Shown: positions 23,049 through 35,263 of the stretch, in pieces
Position numbering within the stretch: the first letter of the stretch is position 1
How the letters are laid out: each line of letters starts with the position of its first letter
Assembly (NCBI GenBank): GCA_032433595.1
Contig: JASWJB010000057.1
Location: 62,001-126,000 of the forward strand
Length of the DNA: 64,000 nt
Source of the DNA: Conoideocrella luteorostrata
Taxonomy: Eukaryota > Ascomycota > Sordariomycetes > Hypocreales > Clavicipitaceae
Direction of reading: 5' to 3'
Notes under the pieces: generated by a model
Told to the model about the DNA's origin: nothing
Databases searched by the model: none
Seen by the model: only the letters and a program-made list of their open reading frames with translations
Translations under genes and position numbers: made by a program

Positions 23049-24501
23049 CTACACATATGGTTCATCCAGAATATACCGGCGCTCGTTCTTCACAAAATCA
23101 TCCAATGTATACCCCGTAACCCACGCTGACGCCGCTCTCACATCAAACAACTCGGCCGTCTCCCTCACCCTTTCCACAATATCCCTCTGCACCACATCGT
23201 CAATACCGCTGCTTGTTACAGGAACAATGTTGCTCTCCTGGTCCTCGGTTTGGCGGGCCGCATTCTCCAACGACCACTTTGCCGCCTTTTCCATAAACTC
23301 GTTGCCAAAAGAGCTCGAGTTAGAAAAGTGCTGGATGATAGAACACCGAATGAAGCGCATGCAAAACGTCTGAGATAGCGCCTCTGGCACCCGTTCTGGC
23401 CGGTATCCCACTTGTCCTAGGCAGTACTGCAGAGCCTCGGCGTCCTCCATGGCGAGACACCCCGCCACAGCTTGGAAGGGAAGCATGGGGTGCGCGGCGT
23501 CACCGAGGATAATGGCCTTGCCCTTGTGCCACGTTCGCAGAGGTGCTTGCTTTCGAAGTTGCCACAGGCCGCAGGAGGGAATGCAGCCCAACAGGCTTCT
23601 TAATGGCTCGTGGAGGTCTTGCACCATAGAGTGCAGGTGGGCGAGGGATCCGGCGGATGCCCAGTCCTCGGTTGTATGGGGCAATTTGTAATCTGGAACG
23701 AGGAGCGCGCCGTTGATAAGCCCGGATGTGTGGCAGCTATATGTGACGATGCGCTTTTCACCAGCGTCGACCACGTTGAGGTGGTTGTTGGAGGGACTGA
23801 CAAGTTCGTTGATACGAATCTTAGCTTCTTCTGGGAGATGAGCCCAGTCGGAGGCGTTCATTGTCCATCGGTAGACGCTGAGTCCTGAAGGCTGGACGAT
23901 GGCTTCCTTGACAATGGCTTTGCGGGTGATGCTGCGCACACCGTCGCCGCCGATGATGAGATCCCCTTCATACACGGATCCATCTTCCGTTGTGACCGTG
24001 CCTGACTCTACGTCCTACACGGAATTTTGAATTGGCGTTAGCACAATACCCTCTTCCACTTACCCCAAAGAACGAGTGCCAAATGTAGTCACAACTTACA
24101 ACTTTAGTAGCCTGTTTCCCTAAAAGTAACTCAGCCGGTACACCAGCTCCATCTGTGCAAGTTGCCTTTTTGACCAACGCGTCCAGTAGAGCCCCTCTAT
24201 GTGCTGTGTAACAGGTCGGAGGGAGGGGGCCCGTTTCTCGCTTCAAGGAGCCATCTTTCCATTCTATTTCCAAGATGGATTGCATATGAACCGCTTGGAC
24301 GTCCTTCCCAGGGTCGATGCCAAGTTTTTGTAAGACGTGGGTTCCGCAAGGTAGCAGAGCCAGCCCGGCAGCTCGAACATTCATCTGGTCAGCATTTACT
24401 GCTGCCTCGAGAATTACGATCCTGGAGACGTGTGGGCGGAGGGCCACGGCGGCCGAGAGACTGGATATGCCGGCGCCGATGCAAACCACGCTGAGAGTCA
24501 T
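23049..24501 (-). CDS. FAD-dependent monooxygenase (salicylate hydroxylase-like, group A flavoprotein)
   Basis: Predicted to hydroxylate an aromatic or related substrate using NAD(P)H and O2. Exons on the minus strand are 24501-24100 and 24014-23049 (1368 nt, 455 aa), joined in phase 0 (KV then DVESG). The dinucleotide-binding motif CIGAGISSLSAA is at residues 7-18, the central GGDGVRS follows after the intron, and the second FAD contact LGDAAHPMLPFQA is in the C-terminal half. There is no membrane segment or secretion signal, so it is probably cytosolic. It is transcribed away from the Rieske protein across a 964-bp shared upstream region and converges on the crotonase. The length is normal for the family; the substrate cannot be inferred. 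Confidence 0.92.
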
Positions 24502-25465
24502 GGTGCAAGGATTGTGCTTAGACCCTTAGGATTGACGTGTGATAAAATTCGACTAGGGATTCAATAAATGGTGTATGTAGCTCGGTGGACAAATATTCGA
24601 ACCTAGAATGTAAATCTTCTTGTTATGTTAGAACTACGCATGCCAAGTCGGTGTATTTGATGTTGGCAGTGTTCACATACAAGCTTCCACGGAGCGCAGG
24701 CTGACGTATAGATGCAAACAAAGTCATACCCACGGCGTAATTATAGACACCATCTCACAAATTCGTCCGCTTATCACGGCCAGCTGATCCATCTTCCTGG
24801 GCCAATTAAACCGTGGGAAACGAAGGCTTTTGGTGTGCTTTCCAGCCACAATTGCGGCGTTTTGTCAGAAAAGCCAATCCATCCGGAGTGCGGAGTTTCT
24901 TCGAGCGCGGTCAACCGGGCGAAGCTGAACGGGGAAAAAAACCAAAAAAAAAACCGCGCAAGGCCGTCTCCAAGCGGAAGCTAGCAGCGTTAAGATATGC
25001 CGTTGCCATTTGTCATCCCATGAGGCAGTCGCCTCAAACGTTCCGTGGGTTTGTGTTCACTTTTTGGTGAGACTGACTACCTTCATCGGAATAGCTATTC
25101 GGGAATGGTGGTGCAGTTACTGAGTACGGAGTAGGCCATGGAGGCTCCCCACTTGTCATGCCGTCCTTATTGTATGACATCAGGTCAGTGATGTGGATGT
25201 CAACGCTGGTCACCGTGATTGTGTAACGCCCAAGGCAAACAATAGTTACCAATCCTGGATACCTTCACAACTCGAAGGCTGGCTAAGGGGCACATTGTAT
25301 CGGAGCAGTTCGTACCAAGCTCTCCATGTTGAGTGGAGACGGATCCCACTAGTGGCGGTTGGATTTGACGGCTTCGTGACCACGAGTTTCAACCATCTTG
25401 TCTTTTCAAGGTCTCCTTGCGCCACTGTGCTGACTTCCTGGACACGGAAGGGTTGCTGACCAACG
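24502..25465. other. Shared divergent upstream region of monooxygenase and Rieske genes
   Basis: These 964 bases hold no recognisable gene. They include an A-rich stretch at 24937-24953 and one half-palindrome (GTACGGAGTAG at about 25124). Shared regulators of the two genes could bind here. Confidence 0.5.
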
Positions 25466-26090
25466 ATGAATTTCTTCTTTAAGTCTCGTCCGGACACTAG
25501 CTGGGTCTCTGTCGGCACAGCGTCCTCATTTCCGGATCTTGGCGAGGATATCGGCAATCTCATCGAATCTCGATTATGCGATGCCCATTTCCGGCCAGGA
25601 TGCAAGATTTTCCGGGTTCCCAAAGACAATCCATCACAGACAGAAGAAGTATTCATCTCACCAGACAGCTTGGAATCACCCATCACTGGAGATGACTTGC
25701 TGAACCAAGTTTTGGTGTTTCAGTACAGAGGCAAGTTTCATGCGGTTGATCATGTAAGTTGGACGTACCTACAGCAGTTGCGAAAGGAAGAGTGAGGGTT
25801 GACTCTAAAATCCATAGCGTTGCCCTCATTCGGCTTATCCACTCTCAAATGGCATGCCCTTTGACATTGAAGACTTTGGTGTGAGACTAAGCGCCGGCCT
25901 AACTTGTCCAAAACATGGCTGGTCATTTGATCTCATTACTGGTATGTCGGATACTGGCCGTTACAAGTTGCCTGTGTGGGAGGTTCAAGTACGGGATAAG
26001 GATGGAGTTCACATAGTCGATCCATTACGAAGCGATTCGGACACCAAGGATAGAACCGTATGGGTGCGTAGAAAACAAAGAATCGGCTGA
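25466..26090 (+). CDS. Single-domain Rieske [2Fe-2S] protein
   Basis: A small soluble Rieske protein of 186 aa; exons 25466-25753 and 25818-26090, joined in phase 0 between VDH and RCPH. The cluster ligands are Cys and His of CPHSAYPLSNG and of CPKHGWSFD, in the C-x-H...C-x-x-H order, with the second pair about 25 residues on. The C-terminal half contains YKLPVWEVQVRD and ends in VRRKQRIG. No oxygenase catalytic domain, membrane anchor or targeting sequence is present, so it would act as an electron carrier or a stand-alone sensor rather than as a complete dioxygenase. I recognise it as a conserved fungal family without an assigned function. The divergent FAD monooxygenase is an obvious candidate partner, but this rests on position only. 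Confidence 0.88.
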
Positions 26091-28614
26091 TGCTTTGCGG
26101 AAATTTCGAACTCGAGAAACGATAGTTGCGATCGGCAGACGGTGGTTGCTTCCGCGAGACATCCAGACGGTGACGCAGACTACAACATTGCTAGACAGCC
26201 TCTATATGTCGATGTAGATATGCATCACTGTGTCGCGACCTGAAACCCTGGTTGTTTATTTGGACAGCGGCAGTGTCTGCCCTATTTCCTGCCGAGACAA
26301 GATTTCTAGACAGCAGACTCATAGATGACCTTTGAGACCACACCTTGTATGCGACACAACCGCTCGCGTTGTATAAGACCAGCATCACCGGCCAGACGCT
26401 GCTGAAGCCAGACAAAGATCAGACGAAGAACAGTGAATGTCAGCTCGAGTCATGGTGCACATGAGTCACCTTGACAGACGTATTCTTGCTCTGAATGCGA
26501 GATCGAGGCGTCAAGCTGACCAAGAGTGCAACCCTTACGGAGTGGTGCTGGCTAGTCGCACTGTTAAGGCGACACATGCTTGGAGTAGCAGAGTTGTACC
26601 GCACTACGGGGACCGTTGGGGAGAATTTAATATTTAATTCAATTTTTTTTGTGGACGCCTACGATACCCTTCCGGATAACATTGAATGACTTTACAAATC
26701 TATTGATACAGACTTTGCAGAAGCAGAAAATGCCGTTTGCTATTGTGGTCCGACTTAAATGAAGTGGCATAACAACTTCGCAAGCTGATCGATATGGTGG
26801 CTGTCATGATTCTAACGCCGAAGGCCACAACAGGGCCATCTCGCTTGTGCCACCACGGAACGGCTCGAGGTCCTATGCAATAAGACTAAAGGCTAGCTGA
26901 AAGGTGCTATAAACCTGGAGTTCATCTTGCTTTTCATTTCAATATCTTCAGTCTAATTATGCGGGTGTTTAGGTCGTTTGGTGGTGGCTCTCATCGGATT
27001 GTCCAGCTTGGCCACTGTTGTTAGAATCACGCGGACCGAGTTATCGATTTTTGTGACGGATGGCACACTTGTTGCGCGTATTATTTGAATGGCATAGGTG
27101 ATGTCTCTAGCTTTTGATTTGTAGGGGAAACACGAAATTCCGAGCGTGGTAAACCGACGGTAACAAAGGAGAGAGTCAGTGCCAATAAAAAAAGGGAGTA
27201 AATTCATAATCGCATATAGAAAATCCCTCTACATTTCTGTTGCATAGAAAACTCTGATCAATTCGCGAGTCGCATTGCAATGGTGGGCTTATCAGCTTCT
27301 GCGAAATTTTCATCAATGTAGTTGCAACGAGAGTGTCATTTCATGCATGCAAACCTTTACGGACAACCTGTGGAATGTCTTCGATGGACGACAGACAATG
27401 GTCATAACTGGTATTGCTGGACGAGTGGGATGGCGGACGCTAAAACCTAAATAGAACACTCATCAGTTCAAGTCCCATTGCAATTGGATATGGTGATTTC
27501 GTTGCTTAAGCAATTTCAGATAATGCCATTTCCTCCTGCAATCAAGCGGTTGGTGGTCCAATGCAAATAATGAGATCACCGACAACAGTCATGACTGATA
27601 GGTTTACCAGAGATGTTTGTTTCATCATCGACTATAGAGAGTTGTGTGACGACAATTTATCTTGCCATATTCATACTCACCGATCGAATGTCCTTGTCTG
27701 AGCACTGGATATATTTTTTTTTACGTAGATCCCGGTTGATGTGTATGGTGTAATCGCAAGTGCTGCAAGCTTTCAGTTCATTTCAACGCATTCATGTATA
27801 CAAGCCAGCTGGTCGAATCAAAATGTCACTTGCATCAGGTCATCATCGCATCATGGTAGCCGCTCGAGGGGCCCTCGTGATGATGGTTTTAGGCAAGGTT
27901 GAAAAGGCTCATTCTGGACCACATCTCGAAATCGCCGGCAGCGTCGGATTTGAACAAAGTCAGTGCAAACTGGCAATTGAATGCGAGTGGTGGTCTTGTA
28001 TTTGTTATTGGGGAAAAAGGGAAGGGAAAATCCTACCGCTCCACCAAACGAAAATATAACACAAGGCTCAGGTCATGTGATTAGTTGCCCGCCAGAGGAA
28101 AATAGGAAGGAAGCCCCACCTTTCTGCTAGTGGAAAATCGTGTGGTGCCGTTCCCTGTCCTGCGTGACTTTCACAGGGAGGAGCCTACCCCCCCCCCCCC
28201 CTCTTCTCTTTCAGCTCTAGCCCACTCGCCCAACACCGGCGCGCTACAAGGTATTGCCTTGTCTTTCAGGCCATAACACCATTTGCCTCCATCATCTCCA
28301 CCCTCTCACCATCACGCCTTGATCATTCAGCCCTCGACCAACGCCCTCACGACCAGTTACTACCGACGCCCATCCCTCATTTCGCGTCGCAACGACATCT
28401 CCAACCCTATATCCTAGAGCCGCCGCATTCACACAACCGATAGTGCCTTCATTTTATCACCGGCATTCACCACAAAAATCCGACGATCAAATCCCGAGTG
28501 TATGACGTTCATTTGAGTAAAAGCGAAGCGCAGCCCAGCGAGACCTCGGCCGGCGGCCCGTCGCGACTCGCCGCACTGCCAAGCGCCATTTGCCTCGTCG
28601 AAAAGACGTTCATC
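26091..28614. other. Intergenic, about 2.5 kb, with a C14 run
   Basis: No gene is recognisable; frames are short and AT-rich. A run of 14 C lies at 28188-28201. The following 400 bases are C-rich with the pyrimidine bias typical of a fungal leader and probably form the Med19 promoter and 5' UTR. Confidence 0.5.
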
Positions 28615-29811
28615 ATGTCTTTCCACCCACAGACACCACAAAGCCCCTCCCACTTCTCGCCCGCGACTTCATCTGACCCAACCGCGGGAATATCCTCCAT
28701 CGCTCCGTCAGCGGGTACCGCCGCCGCCCTCCCAACACCTGCACACAGTGTCAACGGAAGCAACTCACAACTTGACACCACAATGTCTGAAGAATCACCG
28801 TATAAGAGGAAGCGCTCGCCCGATGATGTCGGCGATCGCGACCAAAAGAAGATGCATCTCGAGGACGGCAAATTGGGTATTGAAGACTTGCATCTAGATG
28901 TGGGCGAGAAATATTTGCTTTGCCACACTCGTAAGCCCGCCTCCGCTGTCCTGTTCATACTCCGTCCGAGGACCTTCATACTGTCAGTGGGGGATATTTT
29001 TTCCTGGGCATAGTATTGTTAACACTGCTGTCATCTAGAGCATGCCGACCCACATCCGCGCCCGTCGGAAGACATGTACGAATTATTCGGTCTGGCAGGC
29101 CTCGCCGCTGAAGTGGCCCGAGAAAAGCCAAATGGCGAGAAAAACGCTTTGCGCAAGACTTATAAAGGGCACATCAAGCGTCTAGGTGTTGCTGGCCATT
29201 TCGACGTCCAGAAAAAACCGGAAGACGCATCATCAGAGTTCATGGCCATGCTTCAGGTTCCCGAGCTAGAATGGAATGTCCACCAAGTCAAAGGGCGAGA
29301 GATATCCGGTGGCTTGTCCGAAACAACTCTGTCTTCTCTTGGTCGAGCGATGGCCATGTCCAAAGGCCCCATTCCAAAAGCAGTTTGGGACACATCGGTT
29401 CTGGGAGATTTGGGTCCATCCTCTGGAATTCCGTCAAAACCAATGTCAGCCAAACCTTCGGCGCCAAATACGCCATTAGCCTCAACGCCGAATGCTATGG
29501 GCAGACCAAAGATCTTAGCCGGCCATGATCCTGACCGACCTCGGAGAAATATCAAGAAACGATCTTATGGCGATAGCAGTTTCGAGGGCTACGGTGAAGG
29601 CTTTCCTGACGATGACGCTGGTATGGATACTGGATATTCAACAGGAGAAGGTGAGGGTGGACAGAAGCGACGCAAGAAGGTAGGTTATGAACGCGACGCT
29701 GCTGGGAACAAGAATCTCTCATCTAACAACGAATTAAAGTCTTCGGGTAACTCGCCGCCAAATTCCCTCATGCGACAACAAAGCTATGGTCCGGGAATGG
29801 TCGGCGCGTGA
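28615..29811 (+). CDS. Mediator complex subunit 19 (Rox3)
   Basis: A head-module subunit of Mediator, bridging activators and RNA polymerase II in the nucleus. Exons are 28615-28930 and 29039-29811 (1089 nt, 362 aa). The order is a Ser/Pro-rich N-terminus, a basic patch ([10 protein letters not shown]), the conserved block [15 protein letters not shown], then across the intron [34 protein letters not shown] and [18 protein letters not shown], all typical of fungal Rox3. The tail has two basic segments ([23 protein letters not shown]) that could serve nuclear import, and a Gln/Ser end. The start is the ATG at 28615 (MSFHPQ); the frame is open a further 39 codons upstream without family similarity. 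Confidence 0.93.
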
Positions 29812-31052
29812 TTCTAAGCCAGTGACTCTGTCTACTATCACTTTCCTATTCTGTTGTGCGTTTCGCGACCGGAATGCCCAATGTTTTACAACGTGCACCC
29901 ATTCTCAACGGTTCCGACGTACTTACCACCTTGTTGTTTAGACCTTTTTTTTCTCTTGCTCGGTTTGCATTTCTAGGTTAGCAGAAGAGAACGAAAAGGA
30001 GCATTGATATTTACTTTGGCTTGGTAACATGTACAGGAAATCTTACGACACATGAAAAGGTGAAGTTGAGCAGAACAACGACCTATTACAATTGCATTTT
30101 TGGACGGACCTGGGCTTCAGGAGTACAATCTGATTTTACTGTCCGCTTTAGTTGTTATTATCAGCACGGCGTTAAGGGAGTTTTTTTTTTTTTTTTTTTT
30201 TTGGCTGTACAGTTGTCCATCCGGATACGGCCGGGAAAAAAGAACTCGAGATTTCCTTTGGAGAGTGGGTGGATTCCTTGCGTTTCCGATATCTGGTTCT
30301 ACAACACTTTCGATTATTTTGCCTTGTTGGATGGATGATCTTGAGAGGACGAGTAAATCCACAGGTAGAGAGGATGAAAATGGTGGTGATGTCACGGTTC
30401 GATGGAGGATGTGCGGCTGCGCAACACACCCCATCAAGGACTTCCAGACGCACTCAAATGATGCGGACGAGTCGAGGCGGCTGTTATATGTTTATTTAGA
30501 TACCAGTAGATATATAATTATGTCACTCGTACCAGCGTTTATATGTTTAATTTGCCTTGGGTCGTTTGATCCCGTGATGGCAGCATAATAGGTGGCACAA
30601 ATATTAACACAAGTTGGGGTTCCCTAGCCCTCTTGAGCCCCATTAATTTTTTGCTATAAAGAACATTTGAAAACATGACCTGTTCGTACCTCTTTGCCGT
30701 AATAAATCCTCGTCCTCAGCCCCGAACTAGGCACGTTTCATAGCACACATTAGCGGGACGTCCGCTTCTACACCAACGAAACGACGAAATTGCAAGAAGC
30801 AGATTTTTTTTTTGGTAAAAGGTTCCCCCAGCATTTTAAAACCACATGAGAAAGATAAGAGAACTAGAGTCGTATATGGTATACACCCTTTCCAAGAAAG
30901 AAAGAAAATATATTGTCGTCATCACATGTCTCGTTACTTGTGAATAGAATGGTGCCTTGGGTTAAAACATGCCATTCGGGGGTCTGTGTCCAGACAGGGT
31001 CCAAGCATGCCCTGATGTGGTTATTATCAGGCATACTTGCAGTAGCGTGTTA
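29812..31052. other. Convergent intergenic region with a T22 tract
   Basis: About 1.2 kb between the convergent Med19 and FacB-like genes, holding both 3' UTRs. A run of 22 T at 30181-30202 is flanked by short open frames on both strands that exist only by reading through the homopolymer. No gene is recognisable. Confidence 0.5.
30181..30202 (+). repeat. Homopolymer T22
   Basis: An uninterrupted T run in the 3' region after Med19; the length may be uncertain in the assembly. Confidence 0.85.
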
Positions 31053-34014
31053 CTACTGATGTACATGCATATTTTGGCCACCACCGTAGTTTCCGTTCTC
31101 AACAGATGGATACGCGCCACCTGTCATTTCAGTCCAGCTCCAATCCAAGGTTGCCGGAAGACTGAACAGGTCCTGCGGGAGCAATGGCTGAGCAAAAGGC
31201 CGAGCTGTCAAAGGAACATGGGGCGGAGACACCCCCATGACGCCAAACGCGTTCATATTGTTGTATGTATCAAAGTCGCCATTTTGAGGAGTTTGGTAAT
31301 CCTGTTGCCAACTTGATGAACCAGCAGAAGGTGAATGCCCATTCATTGAAATCGAAGTGACAGGGCCGAATGATCCTGCCCTCTCGGATGTAGCAGTAGG
31401 TGATGTGTGAGTACTTGGCGATCCTTTGGAGGCCGACGACATGGAAAGGTTACGAGGTGCAGGCCGTGGAGTTTCTATGGAAGACAAGTCCTTCGAAAAT
31501 GTTGGAGCAGTACTGGACATTTTCGCTCCTGCACCGGTCGATGTGACAGTCTTTGTTGAATCAACGTTCTTTCGCTTGCGGCGAGAAGATTGTTCCTTCT
31601 CGGTTCTTTCAATCACTACTTTGGCGATACGGACAAATTCCGAGCAAATTCCGAGCATGCGATGTACACCTCCCTGTTCAGCCTCCTGACCCAACATTGA
31701 CAAAAAAGTAACAACGAGGTCCATGAGCCGTGTGTCTGATCTTGCACGAGGATCTAGCGGGTTCTGAAGGATATTGCTGAACAGAGTCATGAGCGCAGAT
31801 ACGGGGAAATAAAGAATGAGCCTAAATTCACGTCCTTGTCAGGTTCTGATTCTGTAATGCGCTTCAACACAAGTTACGTACCACACGCATGAGAAATCGC
31901 CTTGAGGCACGTATTTCAGAAGTGAAATAGAAGCCCTGGCGGCTGCTGTGCAAAGCTGGGCGGAGGAGAAGACTCTTGGGTTGAGAGGCCGTGAATTCAA
32001 GCCCTGAATGGCATAGTTTGATAGTCTACTCGTCCAGTAGCCATGATGAATGGACATTCGATGAATCGTTGTCAAGCAGTTGTAATAGGTGAAATGTAGC
32101 ATGACAATATGTAGGATGAGTGGCGTGTGCGATGCCTTGATCTCGTGTTCTGGGCGGAAGTCGACTGGGATCCTGTCTTTCCACTCTTCCAATTCCTGGT
32201 CCAGCTCACCGATGGTGTTTAAGAGCTCCCCATCAGACTGTTTCGTCGCCTTTGTCGAATATAAACGCCTATATACGTTGCTCTCAATGACTGTGAATTC
32301 GCACATCACACGGAAAAGGTTCATCCTTCCCTTTCCTTCTGCCAGTGGGATATTGCCGATGTTGTCCGCAGGGTCTGCGTCAGGAAGATCCACATTCATA
32401 TCGTCGTCATCTTGAGCAGGTGGCCGTCCTGAACGAAGGCACAAGTCTTTGTCTAACATATAGGCGATCCAAAACACCCTTTTCCGTTGTTCAATCTCGA
32501 TGGGGTTTAAGTTAAAGCCGGTACCACGTTTATGTAAGCCAATGCTGTGAGATAACCGAATAGCAGCAGCAATCAGAAGAGAGGTTGGCTGGGGGTTTGG
32601 CGTTCCTTGCATAAACAGAGCCATTCCCAGCAAAGCTTGGACACTGAGGAGATCGGTGTTGCGCATGGTCAGTTCCGAGAATACGGCCATGGCATTCTTC
32701 AAATATGCCCAAGCCTTTTCGTCCTCGTCTTGCCCCACAAGGTTACTCATAACCCGTAGCCTGTGTGCAATGGCCAGGGCACAGTTTAGGCTAGCCCACC
32801 AACCAGAGCCTTCGTAAGGATCCGATGAGTATTGTCTCTCAACCAAATGCATGAATGTGGGCTGGTGGAAGAGTGGAAACATGCAATTGAAGTTTTCGAA
32901 GTAATCTTGAAGAAGAGAAAGTGCCTCGTTCTTCGAAGGCAAGGGCCGAAAGACACGTCGTTGAAACAAGTCGCTGAAGACTTCAGGTTTCCAGTTCGTC
33001 CATTTATGATCATCGACCGACACGTCGGATATCATGGTGGCAAAGGACTCATCTCCTGTGCGTGAATTTACCCACGAGATGCCCTTTGGTGAGAATATGG
33101 AAAAGCCGGAGGAGGAGCCGATGTATCGAGTCTCTCCAGACTGATTTGTAACTAGTGAGCACATCATTTCGGATAAAGCAGCAACCTCTTCTTCCCCTTG
33201 ATCATTCGCATCTTCAGCGGGCGTAATCGACTTCCGTTTCTCGTCGCTTTGCTTGTCTTTGGTAGGATCAGGTGATGTCAGAGCACTTTGCGGGGTCGAG
33301 TCGATTCCGTCATGCGCCGAAATAGTCTGTGAAGGAGACATCGGGCTGGTTGCCACAGTGGACGCCTGACGGGACTTCTCAGCCAACTTCTTTTCCAAAG
33401 CGCCGAGATCGGTGCCGTTATCATCCTCGCTTAGTAGCCCTGAGAGTATCCAGCGTTAGCACGTCTAACCGAACAGCTGGTTCACTAACAGCATTGATGT
33501 CGTACCTGACAGTCGCAACAAGTGTTCCATACGACCAAGCCTGTTCTCCAAACCTTCGATATATTTTGCGCTGCTCATGGCATTAGCGAGTGGTTTAATC
33601 GACGAATGCCAGTCTGGATAGCGTACCCCTTGGGAGGACTCCGTTTCTTTTCAACTTGCGTGAAAACACAATCCGTCTTGTAGTTAATGCAATGAGTACA
33701 GGCAGGTAGTTTGCCGTCGCATTTGATCTTCTTCTTTCTGCACATGTCGCAAGCCTTCACGCAGTCTTGGTGTTAGCAGTTATGGTGGACCACAGAATAG
33801 CATTTCCTCTCACCCTTGCAATTCGTCGCCTCTTGGCTTCGTTCGAGTCCTCCATGAGAAGATGAGCGTCGGGGAACATGTGAGCAGCAAGATCCGGTGG
33901 CATCTGCGGGACGTTCGGGAGACCCTCAGTGCTGTATCCGCCAAAGATCTGAGGCGGCTGGTTCATGAGAGGCGGCGGCGGCATGCCATGCATTTGAAAG
34001 CCCATGTGATCCAT
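31053..34014 (-). CDS. Zn2Cys6 transcriptional activator of acetate utilisation (FacB/acu-15-like)
   Basis: Nuclear DNA-binding regulator; FacB-type proteins activate acetyl-CoA synthetase, glyoxylate-cycle and carnitine acetyltransferase genes on acetate. Five exons on the minus strand: 34014-33814, 33754-33627, 33570-33506, 33439-31882 and 31821-31053 (2721 nt, 906 aa). The binuclear cluster begins right after intron 1: Cys69, 72, 79, 86, 89 and 96 in [12 protein letters not shown]...[11 protein letters not shown]. The FacB-like linker [20 protein letters not shown] then [12 protein letters not shown] is recovered only when introns 2 and 3 are removed, which strongly supports the model. The fungal-specific regulatory domain follows ([60 protein letters not shown]). 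The last exon gives a Ser/Pro-rich tail. The start at 34014 ([10 protein letters not shown]) is the likeliest; open frame continues to 34092. Confidence 0.9.
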
Positions 34015-34553
34015 GGCGAAGTGCTTTTGGTAACCTGTCAGGCCGACTGTAGTGATATTTATTATAGAAAATGCGAATTCGTGTGAGATCAAGCTTGCGA
34101 TAAATTATGATCATTAGGTAGGCATGGGATGATGTCCGGTGTGAAAAGTGGCAATAGTACTATTGGCGGGCTGGTACCGCGGTGGCTGTCGTGCGCAGTA
34201 TGTTCTTTGTCAGCGGTCATAAGAGCTACCTCCAACAGCAATCGACCGTCACAACCGCCTTGACGCGCGATGGAACTGATGTCTACTCGATAATTTCGAG
34301 TTGCGCGAGGCGGAGAAGCAAAAGGTCTCCGAATGCTCCGTAGGTAGAAATCAGGTTGACAGAGGTCGAAGGCGTGGGCAAGTGCAAGACGTCTTGAGGG
34401 GAGGGGGTCCTCTCCATGTGGTATGTGGTAGGAGACTAGGCTGGACGAGGCTCGCTCGGATGCCGATCCAAAACGAACATGCGATTGCTCGACGGGGCAC
34501 ACTGTGGGACGAGTCTCTGGGAGGTCCCGGGAGCTTTGGGAGCCAAGAGAGGA

Positions 34554-34574
34554 GGGCAGGGCAGGGCAGGGCAG
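34554..34574. repeat. 5-bp tandem repeat, GGGCA unit
   Basis: Four GGGCA units followed by GG, about 550 bases upstream of the FacB-like start codon. Confidence 0.85.
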
Positions 34575-35247
34575 GCGGAAACGGGGGAGACAGAGGTGAG
34601 CGCGCTGAAGCTCGGGGGTAAAATAGTACATATTGGTCTGGTAAGCGCCACTCAGCACAATAGTCAATTGATTACTCCGTACGAAGTAGTTAGTTGCGGG
34701 CTTTGGGGAACATGGATTGGACCGTTCTTTCGACCGTGGTCTCGAGGGGCGGGGGGCGGAGTTAGTACCGGACAAGTAGCACAGTGACGTGAGACAAGCG
34801 CTAGTCCTCGTCGCCATAGTTTCTTGTTGTAAGCCCAACAAGACAAGGGAAAAGCACTTGAGGCGTTTGGAGTCGGCCAGTGGAAAGGCTAGCCCAATTG
34901 TGGTGGTGCTGAAGGTGAGATATCTGGGGCCGTCGGGCTTGTGCGTGTGTTGTGCTCACATTGCAAGATGACATTAGGAAGCTGAGAATATGGAAGAGAG
35001 ATGACTTGTGTCTGCCTGTCCTTCATTCGCACCTTATTGCAGGCTTGCAGATGTCCCAGTTTGGGCCGACCGGCGAAGGCAGCGAGAGGACGGGCCCAAG
35101 ACGAATTAGGCTGATGCCCAACATCCCGCCTTCGTGTTAAGATAGGTACCTAAGTTATTCCGTGCTCAGTGGCTAGTTAGGTGCTCTCCGGTGTGGCAGG
35201 CCGCACAACGCTTGCAGCACTCAAGTCAATGACGACGATCGCTCATG

Positions 35248-35263
35248 TACGGAGTACTCCGTA
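35248..35263. repeat. Dispersed palindrome, perfect 16-bp copy
   Basis: TACGGAGTACTCCGTA, preceded by G and followed by C, so it is an 18-bp perfect inverted repeat identical to the copy at 12082. Confidence 0.85.

Noticed and set aside
27470..27500. GTTCAAGTCC resembling a tRNA T-arm
   Set aside because: The flanking bases do not form a T-stem and no matching acceptor or anticodon arms are present.
30100..30588. 162-codon frame after Med19
   Set aside because: It exists only by reading through a 22-base T run as poly-Phe, in a 3' flank.
21823..34014. Crotonase, FacB-like regulator and hydroxyacyl-CoA dehydrogenase as one fatty-acid/acetate cluster
   Set aside because: They are up to 25 kb apart with unrelated genes between them; shared pathway is not enough to call a cluster.
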